Assembly (NCBI GenBank): GCA_033439295.1
Contig: JAVTLE010000001.1
Coordinates: 1,426,001 to 1,490,000, forward strand
Direction of reading: 5' to 3'
DNA length: 64,000 nucleotides
DNA from: Deuterostichococcus epilithicus
Taxonomy: Eukaryota; Chlorophyta; Trebouxiophyceae; Prasiolales; Stichococcaceae
Made by a program: the position numbers and the translations under genes. The number at the start of each line of letters is the position of its first letter. Position 1 is the stretch's first letter. The notes beneath the pieces are model-generated. The model saw nothing but the letters and a program-made list of their open reading frames with translations, was not told the DNA's origin and made no database searches. Shown piece after piece: positions 1-12,000 of the stretch.

Positions 1-3000
1 AGGGGTGCATACCAACTTGCGTGTCAACTGCCCTGACGCCGGGGCACAGCAGGACTGTCTGCCGTGCACATCTGTTGCTCGGACCTGTGCTGCTGCATGG
101 CTGGCGCGCCTGCTCTGCTTGACAGCTGCTCTGCATCACCCCTTGCAGGATGGCAAGGCCGGCGAGGTGGCGGCGTACAGGGCGCGGCTGCAGCTGCTGC
201 AGGCGGCGCTGCACGCTGCGGTGCGGTCCGCGCAGCTGTCCGGGCACGGCAGCGCCGCCGGCTCCTTGGCCCAGGTGCGCTCTGTCACGCACTACATCCA
301 CGCCCTAAAACTGCTCACTTCGCCTGACTGCACAGAGGGCACTGCTACATTTGCCAATGCTGCATCTGCCGAGCAGCACCGTGCGCGGTCGAGCATCGCC
401 CAGCGCCTAGACGTCGGCGGCCGGCATCGCAGAATTTCGGATGATGAGCAGTGTGTGCCGCCCGGATCGCAGCGCCTGCTGGCGGCATTCGTGGCGGCGT
501 GGAGCGAGGTCAAGGCGGCGCAGGAGGCTAAGGCGGCTGAGGAAGCGGAGCTGTTCAAGACCAAGACACGCTCCACCGACATCGCCACCGAGGAGGTGCC
601 TTTCCTGTGGATCTGGCAACCCATTTTGCACTGAGGGCGCATGCCCGGTCAACAGTAGCGGTACTGGCGATGACGGTGTGTGACTGTATCACACCTGTCA
701 TCGCCTGTGTCACCTGGCTCATCGAAAGGTCACGCACCACGATGAACTCCATCCACTGGATGGTTTTGATTTGACTGTTGATTGCGCTTGGTGCTACTGG
801 CACCCCGTTGAGGCTCCTCTAGATTAAAAGGCTGCCGCACACGACCAGGACCCTTTCTATAACAATCCTGCAAACTCTGGCAGACGTTTGTGGCAAAAGA
901 GGAGGGAGCGTCCTGCCAGGCGGCATGCGCGGACCACTGTCATGCATTCAAGGAAGCTGACACTTGTGAATTCCGCGACATCCCCACAGGAGGAGGAGGA
1001 GGCCTCCTACCAGGCGGCGTTCCCGGACCACTTCGCCGACTTCGAGGACGTGGCCACCCTTGAGGACGAGGTGGTGCCTACAAACCTGGAGACGGACGGG
1101 CGGCGGCCGGTGGTGGCCGGCGGCGCCGTGGCCAGCGAGGCGGAAGCGGGAAGCTCCGCGGCGGCGTCGCTGCTGGGCGGCCGGCAGCTGCGCCAGCTGG
1201 TCCGCCTGCATGACAGGTGAGGCATTTCCTGCTGCCCTTGCATGAATTGGGTAATTCGTGGTGCAAGATTTGGACGCTGCACATCTGCAGCCCTCCTGCA
1301 GCGGGCAGCCCGCCTGCACGACAGGAGTTAAGCCCATATCTGGTTTCCCTGCGCAAGGAGGTAGACACTGTGATGTGCAGAAGGTCGCAACAGTACACCT
1401 GCCGATGGAGTCTGACATCCACCGGTCGTGACCTCCTTTACTCAGCAGTCGAACCTGCGCTGCTGACTGGACCTCTGCCAGCAATGTTCATCTTCGACGC
1501 TCAGGCTCTTCAATGCCGCCGGCGCTGAGGAGCCGGAGCAGGCTGCCGCCGCCTTTGAGGCCGCGTACGACCTCGGAGCGCAGCTGCTGCGGGATGCGCA
1601 CGGCGCGTCAAGTTCGTCACTCGACGCTGACCTGGCGACAGGGCACCTGATGCGGCTGGCGCGCGAGCATGCCGGCCTGGCGCGGCCGCCTGCCGCCACG
1701 CCTGATGCAAGTCTGCCACTACATGGAATCGGTACTTTTTCCATCGCACTTCGTGTACTCGCGCGCTCCAACATGCTCGCATCACGACTTCAGTTCGACC
1801 GGCTTCTCAACTTCTGCATACAGCACAGTTTCGACTCGAGCGGCGGAATTGTGCCGTATGCAGAGATTGAGAACCCATGTTGCCGTCTCGGTGGCACACC
1901 ACTCTGCGCATGAAGCGAGCTGACAACCTAGTTGACCAATAAGTTGAGGCATGTCTGATTTCATGACCTGGGGCTCCAGATCTACTGCGCTTGGCTGGCT
2001 GCAAGGCACAGCTGGCCTGGTTGAAGACGTCTGCTCCAGTCCCAGAGTATTGGCACCGTGCCACACCTTGCATATCTTGAACCGGAGGTCTGTGTTCCCC
2101 GCCTACAGGCGGCGCGGTGGATTTTGCAGGGCCTGGTTGTGGAGGAGACGGCGCTGCTGGCAGGGTCCGGTCCAATTCCAGGGTCTTGCTTTGGTCGAAG
2201 TGTCAAATTTCTCGCCTGCAGGCGGCGCGGTGGACCTGCAGGGCCCGGTTGTGGACGAGACGGCGCTGCCAGCGGGTCTGGTTCAAATTAAGGGTTTCGC
2301 ATTGGTACAACATTTGAAAAGTTCTCGCCTGCAGGCGGCGCGGTGGACCTGCAGGGCCCGGTCGTGGAGGAGACGGCGCTGCTTGCGCATCCAGTGCGCA
2401 GCGTTGCCGTGCGCCTGGCGGAGCTGCTGGAGGAGTGGCCGGAGCACCCCATCCTGTCGCAGCTGGCCGCCATCTGCGGCCGCCTGCTGGGTGAGCCGCC
2501 GTTTGTGCATGCAGCTGCTGCAGTCTGTAGCTGGTGTCGACATGCCGGTTGCCAGAGGGGATGGCAGCAGTTGCACAGCCGGGCAGGGAAGGACGGAGGA
2601 ATATGCCTCCGCAACTGAGGCTGGCTGCCCCACTCCTTTCGCTGCCAAGCTTTGCGCTGACGCCATCCCGACCATCAGACAAGTTATGTAAGTGCAGTTG
2701 AACTTCCACTCAACTGTCGGGTGTGCAGCGCTACCGGCGCTCAAGGTGGCGCTCACTGGCCTGTAGGTGTCCCGCAAATGCATGAACCATTTTTCAAAAT
2801 GTACGAAAATCTCCACACCTGTCATGCGTGCAGCGCTGCCGGTGCGGGCGCCGCTCAAGGCAGCGCTCACAGGGCTGGAGCTGCTGCTGGCGCGGGCGCA
2901 GCTGTGGGAGGAGACGGCCGCACGCCACGTGTCGCTGAAGGACGTCCTGCAGCCGGCGGCGGGCCTAGCGGGCCGCTGGCGCAAGCTGGAGCTGGCCTCC

Positions 3001-6000
3001 TGGCATGGCCTCCTGGACCGCACCGTCGCCGCTTTCGCCGAAGGTGAGCGGCCTGCTTGTTGAACCTGCTTGATGGAACGTCCTATTCTTCGTCGACGTA
3101 CCCGGAAAGTGTGGGTTGCATGGACGGCCATCCTGCGGGGGTGCTGGACTGTACACTCGCCGCCTTTGCCGGAGGCGAGCGGGCCTGGAGAAGCTTGCAG
3201 CTGGCTTTCTTCCGGGTGCATGCATGTCTGGAAATATTGCATGTAGCTATGTAAGTGCATACAACTACCCTGCAGGACTGCTGCCTCGCTTTGCCCAGGA
3301 AGCTTCCGAGTAAACATTGGGAAGGCTTGCCTTGCAGCATCATCCGTCGCTAGGCACACCGGAGCGCACCGACGTATTGTATGCAGCTTGCAGATCCGCT
3401 GCATGGCGTCATCTACTGCTCTGGATGCCATGTAGATGGTAACCCACGCTGCATGCAATTCGTCAACAGCGAGTCCCGTTCGAAGACGCCCTGGGGACCG
3501 CTTTGCCCTTTCGATCCCAGACGCATACAATCTTGCCACGAGCCCCTTGACCCCTCCTTAAGTATACGCAATCGCATCCCCGCAGGCGCCAACCAGAGCT
3601 GGTTCCACTTGTACGAGCTTGTGCAGCCGCCGGCACCTGTTGCCGCGGCCGGCGGCGACGCCGGCGGCGATGAAGGAGACGGCGCCGCGGCAGCCGGGGA
3701 GCAGGCGCTGTCGAGCGTCGCGGTAGCGCTAGAGCAGTTCATGCAGACGGCGACGCTCGGCGAGTACAGCGCGAGGCTGCGGCTGCTGGCCAGCTTCCGC
3801 CGCCACGCCCGCGTGCAGGTGGGTGGGGCCTGCCGACCTTGGGCCGGCTTGATGCGCTGGTTGATGTGCGGAGCCTCAAGCCAGCGGGCAGCTGCGGGGC
3901 CAGGCACCGAGCACCGCGATCCTGCAAGGCGACACATGTCTCCCCTGCGCAACAACGCTTGAAGCAGATCGCTTGAAGCGGCGGCTCGTCCCGCAGCTGT
4001 CCTTGGCTGATGACAACACCAAGAGTACAGAATGGGTTCGCCCATGCATTCGGCGCCCTGACCGGCCTCTGAGCGGTACGCCCGCTGCAAGCAACTGCGG
4101 CGCCCGCCAGCGAGCGCGCCTGGTGGCGCGGCCCGGCGGACTCATCACGCATCATTGCATCCCTTTATCCCGTGCCTTGCCACCTGCAGGCGACGGCGGC
4201 GCCCGCCAGCGATTGCGCCTGGTGGCGCGGTCTGGCGGCGTTGTTGGCCAACGTGGGCGCCTACTACGGCCGCTTCGGCCCAGCGGCAGCGGCGGCGCTG
4301 AAAGATGGCCTTGCCCCGTTGGAGAAGCAGCTGCAGGTGCGTCTGGCACTGCTGCCGGCAAAGCCCTTCTTTCCCTCCTTGTGCTGCATGTGCTGTTTGG
4401 ACCGGTCTGCGAAGACGTCAGCGATGCTGGCAGCATGCAGTGGCCGGAGCAGAGCAGAGCAGACCTTGACACTACACAGAAATGTGCAGCCAGGTCTGCT
4501 GATGCCTCTCAAACACTGCATAGTGACGATGTGCCACCTTTCTGCCTTTGTTTTAGCTCTTCAACCCAGTAGCGGCTTATACAGACTCGCTGTTGCTTTC
4601 GCATATCGGGAGGCAGCCGGGCAGGCCTCACAATCCTGACGAATCCATGCTTCTCCGGGGGTGCCGCAAGACACTGTACAGCTGGCAAGCTGGCACGAAG
4701 CAGGGCTGGCCTTGTTGGCCGGAACTTGCAACGCATGTTGGGTGCCGCAGGACTTTGTGCGGCTGGCGAGCTGGGAGGACCGGGGGTACTACGCCATGCG
4801 GGCGTCCACGGAGAAGGCGCAGCGGCAGCTGCACCGCCTGACCCGCAACGCCACGACGGTAAATGATCGTCCGTTGATTCCTTCATCTCTGTTCGCACAG
4901 CTTCACTCTGTCTGGCACTGCTGAAGCCGACCCACTTCCCTAAAGCATCTCATTTGCGTATTCGAAGCTGAGAAGTCAAGCCCAGGCAGCTGATGCAGCA
5001 CAGCGCACAGGCAGAGGAAACGGGGTGTCTTTTTTGCTGAGCAATCTGCCTTTTTCGTTGCTCCAGGTGCTCAAGACGCCGGCAGCCGCCACGGTTGTCG
5101 CCGCAGCCCGCGGCAGCGGCTTGGACGACCTCAAGCAGCCGACAGCGCCCGCCGCAAAGGCCGGCGGCGCCGGCGCCCGCAAACAGCGTACTGACGGCTA
5201 TGGCAGCAGCAAGCCCGGCGGCAAGCCCGGCGGCAAGCTGGCAAGGGCTATCGCCGCCGCGGACGATGGCCAGGAGGCAGAAGCGGTGCAGCCGACGAAT
5301 GCGAAGGCAGCAAAGGCGGCGGCGGCCATCACGGCAGCGGAGGCGCGCAGCGACGCTGCGGCCATGGCTGCCGAGGTGCCTGCACTGTCCTCATAAACCT
5401 GCGATGGACGCACCGCAATTGAATGGGAAGAGTTTTGCTTCTGACAGCCCTCGGTGCCATTGCAGTTTCTCCCAATCTGAACAGCCACAAGGAAGTCATG
5501 GTCGATACTTGGGCTCATGGTCGCAGGAGGCACAGGCCGAGGGACGTACCGCCTGGGCGGCCTTCTGCGCCGCCGCGGCCGAGGCGTGCCAGGCCGGGCA
5601 GCCCGCTGAAGCAAGCGCGGTTGCCGGAGCAGACGCTGTGCATGCCGGCCCCGCAAGCGGCGGTCAGTACCTGCGCCGCCTGCCGGCGCTGGCGAGGCGG
5701 CTGGGCCAGGTGCTGCAGGGTGCCCTGTACAGTGAGCCTGCCGCCGAGTCGCCGCTGGTCGAAGGTACGGCTGACTGGACAAGATGGAGGCTGTCATCAT
5801 CACTTGTTCCGGCTTGCGTCACTGCTGCCGCAGAGGATATCAACATCCACTAAGGAGACTTGAGCGAGCATCCGCCCCTGCCAGTGACTCCCCAGAGCCA
5901 CTGTCAATGACCTTGTGCTCGGACATCAACTTTGACTCGGCTCTCAAACCAGATGGATCCTCAACCATTTCGACGCGACTCCCGAACCAGATGGACAACC

Positions 6001-9000
6001 CCACTGCCTCGAATGTGCGGCAGGCGGCCTGGAGGTGGACTTTGCGGCTTCGGCTGCGGCGGAGCGCGCCCTCGCGCTGCGAGGCCTGGTGGACAAGGGC
6101 GCCCGCGCGCGCAAGAAGGCGGCGCTGACGTCGCTGCTGCAGGGGCTGGCGGCGCTGGGCGCCTCCAAGCGCCGCTCGGCGGTGCCGCCCGCGCAGCGCA
6201 GCGCCCAGTCCTGGTTCCGGCAGGTGCGCCAGGATGGAGGCTCCGGGTTTACGAATGACCCAGCTCAGGGTAGGGTTGGGTGGATGTGGCACGGCGCACC
6301 GCTCCAGGATCCAGACCTTGATGTATGATCTCAGGGCAGCTCTGCAGCTTCAGTGCCCAATGGCTGCGCCGCAGCAGGACCTGTCAGCATGCCATAGTTT
6401 CAGCGCATGCTGTGTTCTGTGTGCATGAAGCACGCATGCAGTGTGTCAGTCGTGCATGCAGTTGCATCAGTCCAGGCACACTGCATGATAGTGGCACCGA
6501 TGCCAGCCGTACAGTCATTTATTAATTTGGGCATTCAATAGTCCATTGGCAATCTCTTGGGATGCAGCAACGTGATCGATCTTACCCGCTACTTCAGCAC
6601 TCTCCCTGATGCCACAGGACATGCCAGAGCTGGAGCAGACGCCGTTGCTGCAGCCGGACGGCGACGGCGGCGCCGCCCCAGTAGCGGTTGGCGCCGCCGC
6701 CGATGCCTGGCGTTCGGCCACTGACTACCACCTGCGAGGCATCGGCCGCGTGCAGCGCCTGTGGGAGGTGCATTTTGAGTGTGTGCCGACAGTGCAGAAC
6801 GAAAGCTGGTTGGCGCACGCCTGAAGTCTTAATGTTTGAACCTCCACGATTGGCAACACCAGCATGGCCAGCCTCTGAGTCTCCGTGCGTGTCCCCCCAC
6901 AGCCATTCTGCGATGGTGCCCCGCCCGGCGGCCTCTGCCAAGCCAGGGTGGTGCAGACGTCGCAGACTGCGGGATGGCCCGTCTTTGCCTCGAGGCTGGC
7001 GCGAGCTACTTGTGGTCCTCACTGCTCGACCGACATCAAAACGTGCTGCAAGCCCGCCATCCGCCAATTCGCGCGCGCAGGTTGCCAGGGCGCCACACCA
7101 CGACCTGAGCGGGCCGGAAGTGGAGGCGGGAGTCCGGCTGTCGGNGCTNCTGCTGCACCTGCAGCGGGTTCAGCGGCGGGGCCTCGCTGCCGCCGCCGCN
7201 CGNCACGCCGAGCTGTCGTCCCTGGCGGCCGGCCTGGCCGCCCTGGACGAGGCGCCCGATGCGCTGCCGCCGCAGGTGACAGCACAGTTTTACGTTCGGG
7301 CATCCTGCTGAGCGTTGTTTCACAGCGCCTGTACCAGCTGTCTTTCATGATGTGACTTTTGGTGAACCGAGCTCTGGACCAAGGCCCTTGTGGTGTTGCC
7401 TGTGCGGGAAGCTCGCGCATTGCAAGCGGCCGTGCACCTGTCGTTCAAAACCGCAGCCGATGAGACAGGCGATCATGGTGGCAGACGATGCTGAGTCACG
7501 ACGCAACATGCTGAAACTGAAATGTAGGGGCGGGCGAGGGAGCGCGCCGCACAGCAGCGCGCCCAGCTGGACAGCCTGGCCCCGTTGGCGGCCGACACGC
7601 AGGCGCTGCTGGCGGCGGCTGCTAACACGGAAGCCGCGCCGGGCGCCAAGGTGGCGAACCCTTGCCCCGTTTTGGGCATGTCGGATCATCTGTCGCCGGG
7701 AGCCCGATTGCCGACAGCTGTGCACAGTCCTGTCAACAGCATCTCATTCAAGCATGCAAGCAGGGCAGCTTACGAGCTCGGGCCACGATTGCATGCGCAC
7801 CAGTGCAGCAGTATGTCAGACTGCACTTCCACCCGGATCCAAGTCTCAACTGGCACAAGCCAGATCTGTTGCTTTGTTCTGCCTGCAGGCACGGCTGCAG
7901 ACGGCAGCAGCGCATGTGGGAGCCCTGGGGCGCACATTGGAAGCCACGCGCGAACGCTGGACCGCCCACTTCGAGGGCGGCGTGTCGAAGCACATCGTCA
8001 CTGCTGCTGCCGTTGCCGCGCTGGCGGCCAACGCTGAGGTCAGCCAACCGTCTTGGCGATGCCCGTTGGATTTGTGCCCACATCACACGCGCGCAATGTG
8101 TTTTGTAATTCAGGGCCTTTGCAAGCTGCCAGCATGCTTGCAGACCCACCAAAGGTTCTGCTCGGCAGCAACCTGCAAGCACCTGTACAGCAGTTAGTCT
8201 GGGTGACTCCCGGTCTGCAAAAGAAACAGAAGACTGTATCTTGATCAACCCGACAAGACCTTGACTACAGGAGCTGGCGGCGGCACACCAGGCTCTGTTG
8301 ACAGCAGATGCGGAGCAGGGCTTTGCCGACACGATGCCTGGCTGGTCGGCGCTGCTGGACGCTCTGGCAGTGGCCTGCAACGACGGCGGTGCTGCTGCGG
8401 ATGCTACGCTGCCGAGCAGGCCGCCGCAGCAGGTGGATGCGGAAGGTGGAAACAGCCTGCTGCCGGGCGTGGAGTCAGCTGTGGAGCAAGTGCTGCTGTG
8501 GGGGCAGACCGTCGCGGCGGCACAGGCCGCCTGGGGAGAGCTGCCACCGGAAGGTACTCTAGAAGGGATTCCGCATGTGCACGCTTCAGAGTCGGCAATT
8601 CTCCGTAGCATGCTGCGAGTGCAAAACGTGCTCGAGACGCGCACGCGCCTCAGCCTAACGACACTGCCTCGCCTCCGGGTGCCACAATCGCAGGCTGCTG
8701 CACATTCACACCCCTGCGAGTCCTGCATTCAGCAGTCTGACATATTGCTGTGCCTGCAACTGCAGGCGGGCAGGCGGCGGCCGACCGCACCATCGGGCAG
8801 CGCTGGGCGCACTTCGAGCAGTGTGCGGGTCTGACGCGTCTCGCCGCGCTGCGCGACTCTGTGACCAGCCTGCTGGGTCAGCTCGCCGCGCTCGCAGACG
8901 ACCCGGGTGCGCAGTGCAGCTTTCGTACTGGGCAGCTTGGTTTGCGCCAAGCCTGGCTTCCCAGACCCTGGGGGTCAATGACTCAAGCAGTTGAATGGCA

Positions 9001-12000
9001 TGTCTGCCCTGGCGTCTGGGCAGCGATGGCAGTGGCTGTAGGAGGCCTGGAACAAGGCATGACCTGACCTGGAACACGCCTTGTTGCGGCCCACCGGCAG
9101 TCGCTGCCGATTGCTGGGTTGTCGTTGAGGCTGCTGCTGACTGGCACTGCATTGCCATGAAGTCATCGCACCTGCCTCCGTGACCGTGTCCCTGCAATGC
9201 ACAGGCGCCGATGCGGCCGGCGTCGCGGCAGCGGCGCGCGCCCAGGGCGGCCTGGCGCCGCTGCTGCGCCTGGCGGCGGGCGGGCTGCAGGCGCTGGCGC
9301 TGCAGGCGCTGCCGCTGCACCGCGCCACCGCGAAGCTGGGCTACGTCACCACGGCGCTGTTTGCGGGCCTTGTGGAGCAGGGTTTCTGCATGCCGGAGGC
9401 CACCAAAGAAGGTGCTTTTAGGACGACAGTACCTGCTGCACTGACGATGTGAACTCTTGCTTGCACTGCAGGAACCCCATATACGAGACCAGTGGATCGC
9501 CCTGGCTGATGCACGTTGGGTCGTTCAGCCACTGCCGTTGGCGGCCAGCCAATCCCTGGAATGCCCTCCTGCTTGCAACACATCACAGTGTGGTGCCAGG
9601 GGCATGGCAGGCTGTGAAGAACGGCCCATGGAGAACAGCCTGCCGCTCATCTGCAGCTCCACATCCCGCAGGCGAGGGCGCCGGCGGCGAGGGCGAATTC
9701 AAGGAGGCGGACGGCACCGGCATGGGGGAGGGCACCGGCGCCAGGGACGTGTCGGACCAGATCGAGGACCAGGACCAGCTCCTGGGGGCGGCGCAGAAGG
9801 ATGCGCCGCCCGAGGAACCGCAGGAGCAGCAGGTTCGTTAGGGCTTGGGGTTTGGGGTTTGTGTTCTACCCTCAATTGGTCTCGTTCAGTTGGGCCAATG
9901 CCGCCCTGCTCATGTGGGATGGTCAGCCGCATGCAGTGCTTGCGTTTCATTCGCATGGGCCGCCGCCGCCTCGCTCGTGCGTGCGTGGTTGCCAACCGCA
10001 TGCGGTGCTTGCGACACGATCTGGGGTACGGTATTGGACGGGGAGCCCGAGGCAGCTCTGGTGCAGGGCAGTCGCTTTGAGCGCGGCGCACAGACACATG
10101 ATAGTTCTCCAAAGCATGAGCGCGGGTGGTCCAGCAATTGGGGTCTGCTGCTGAACGCAATGGAGTGGTGCCTGATGATGCCTCAGGCGGCCAGCAGGCA
10201 GGATGCCCAGCAGACGAAAGCTCCAAGGTCTCATGTCCCATCGGCAATTCAAGCTCTGCAAGCAGCAGCGAGTTGCAGGGCAGGGGATGGGCCATGAGGT
10301 CGACTTAACACTCTCCATTGAACACTCACACTTCAGCCGCATAATGACTGCAGCTCCTGACCCTGTCCCGCAGGAGCTGGGCGCCAGGCAGGAGGAGTCG
10401 CACGGCGTGGAGATGGACCAAGATATCGACAAAGCACAAAGCTGAACTAGTCTTCAAGAAGTACCCTGTTCGCCCCCGCAGGAGCTGGGCGCCGAGCAGG
10501 AGGAGCCGCAGGGCGTGGAGATGGACCAGGACTTTGAGGGGGAGCTGCAGGACGTGCCGGAGGCGGAGCGGGACGGGCAGGAGGAGGAGGAACCCGAGGA
10601 CGGCGACGAGGACCGGCTGCAACAGGAGATGGGCGAGGCCGGCCCCGACGAGCAGGTGTGGATTTCTCAATCACTGCCATGGCTGCTGCTCCGGACTGTG
10701 AGTCGGGAGGTGTGGACCCTGCCTCGGGGTGAGGTCACTTGTGAGGAGGGATCCTCTGGCCTGCTTCTTGTGATTGCGCCTGATTTTGAAAGCAGTGCGC
10801 CACTGATGGGGCATGTCGTTGCATGCGTTCCTGCAGCGCTGTCATCTTGTAACCCGCTGCTGTCGAGTTCCGGCAGGTGGTGGACGAGAAGATGTGGGGC
10901 GAGGACGAGGACAAGCCGCGCGACGCCGACTCCAAGACCGAAAAGAATGCCCCTGTCAAGGTGTGGGATGCACCCAAGACCCTGACGCGCATGCCACAGC
11001 TCTGTATGAAACACAGTTGCCGATAGCCTGGCATGTCCACAGTGCATGGCTGAGGGAGGAGCCATCAGAAACTGCGCAGTGACAGACGGTCTGCTTGATG
11101 GCCTCATGGCTGCCGGTAGCATTGCACTGAGATGCCACTCCTGCGCCTGCGCCTGCCAGCTGTTGCCGGGGCCTCTATGAAAAGTCTGCAATGTCGAATG
11201 AAATCCCAATCACCTCAGGTGGAGGACAAGACGGACCTGGAGTACCAGGCAGGGCAGCAGGAAGACGAGGAAGGCGGCGGCGAGGAGCCCAAGCCCGCCG
11301 ACGCTGGGGCCCGGCCGAAGCTGGAAGACCAAGGCCCCGATGAGGAGCAGGGCGCTGAGGAGTTTCCCGAGCAGGTGACTCTCCAACCCTGGTTGGCAAC
11401 TGCCTGACGGGGACCTACAAGTTTTCACTTGGGCAGGTGGCCCAGTCACAGCCTCCCCGGCTGGGCTTCCATGGCGTTTTCATGCAGCGTCAGCTGCTGC
11501 AAACCGCTTGCACTCGTTATGGGAGCTGACCGATCTTCGCTGCTGACGCATTCCTGATCTGCGTCGCTGAGCCAGGGATGTAATGCCGTGCAAAGCAAAG
11601 CGGACATAGCCGCCGTCCTCGTGCTGCAGGGGGACGGCATCAACGAGGACACCACCGAAAAGTACGAGGACCGGCAGCAGGCACAGCCGGAGGTGTGCTG
11701 CAGCCAAGTATCAGTTTTGATCTTTGGAGTGGCGCCACAAACTGGTCTGAGGAGCCTCTATGCTGGTCCTTGCTCTGTGGCAGCCGACAAGGCGCCCCTG
11801 CTGACAGCCGAGCCAATGCTGCAGCAGTAGACGGCGCCAGCGGTGCATATTGCTCTTTCCAGCTCCCATAGCAATAGCAGTGCCAACTTTCGCGGAGTTT
11901 GCTGCAGGGTGCCCCGGAGGAATTCGAGCTGCCGGAGGACATGCAGCTGGACGACGGCGATGCAGGCGGCTCTGACGGCGGCTCTGGCGACGAGTTGGAG

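Noticed and set aside
1702-1715. GC donor (GAT/GCAAGT) for the midasin exon ending near 1710
   Set aside because: It looks like a GC-AG donor, but reading phase requires the GT four bases later (GCAA/GTCTGC).
6380-6480. GCATGC/GTGCATG-rich stretch as a regulatory array or inverted repeat
   Set aside because: The matches are short, irregular and inside a midasin intron. CATGCA strings are common throughout the window.
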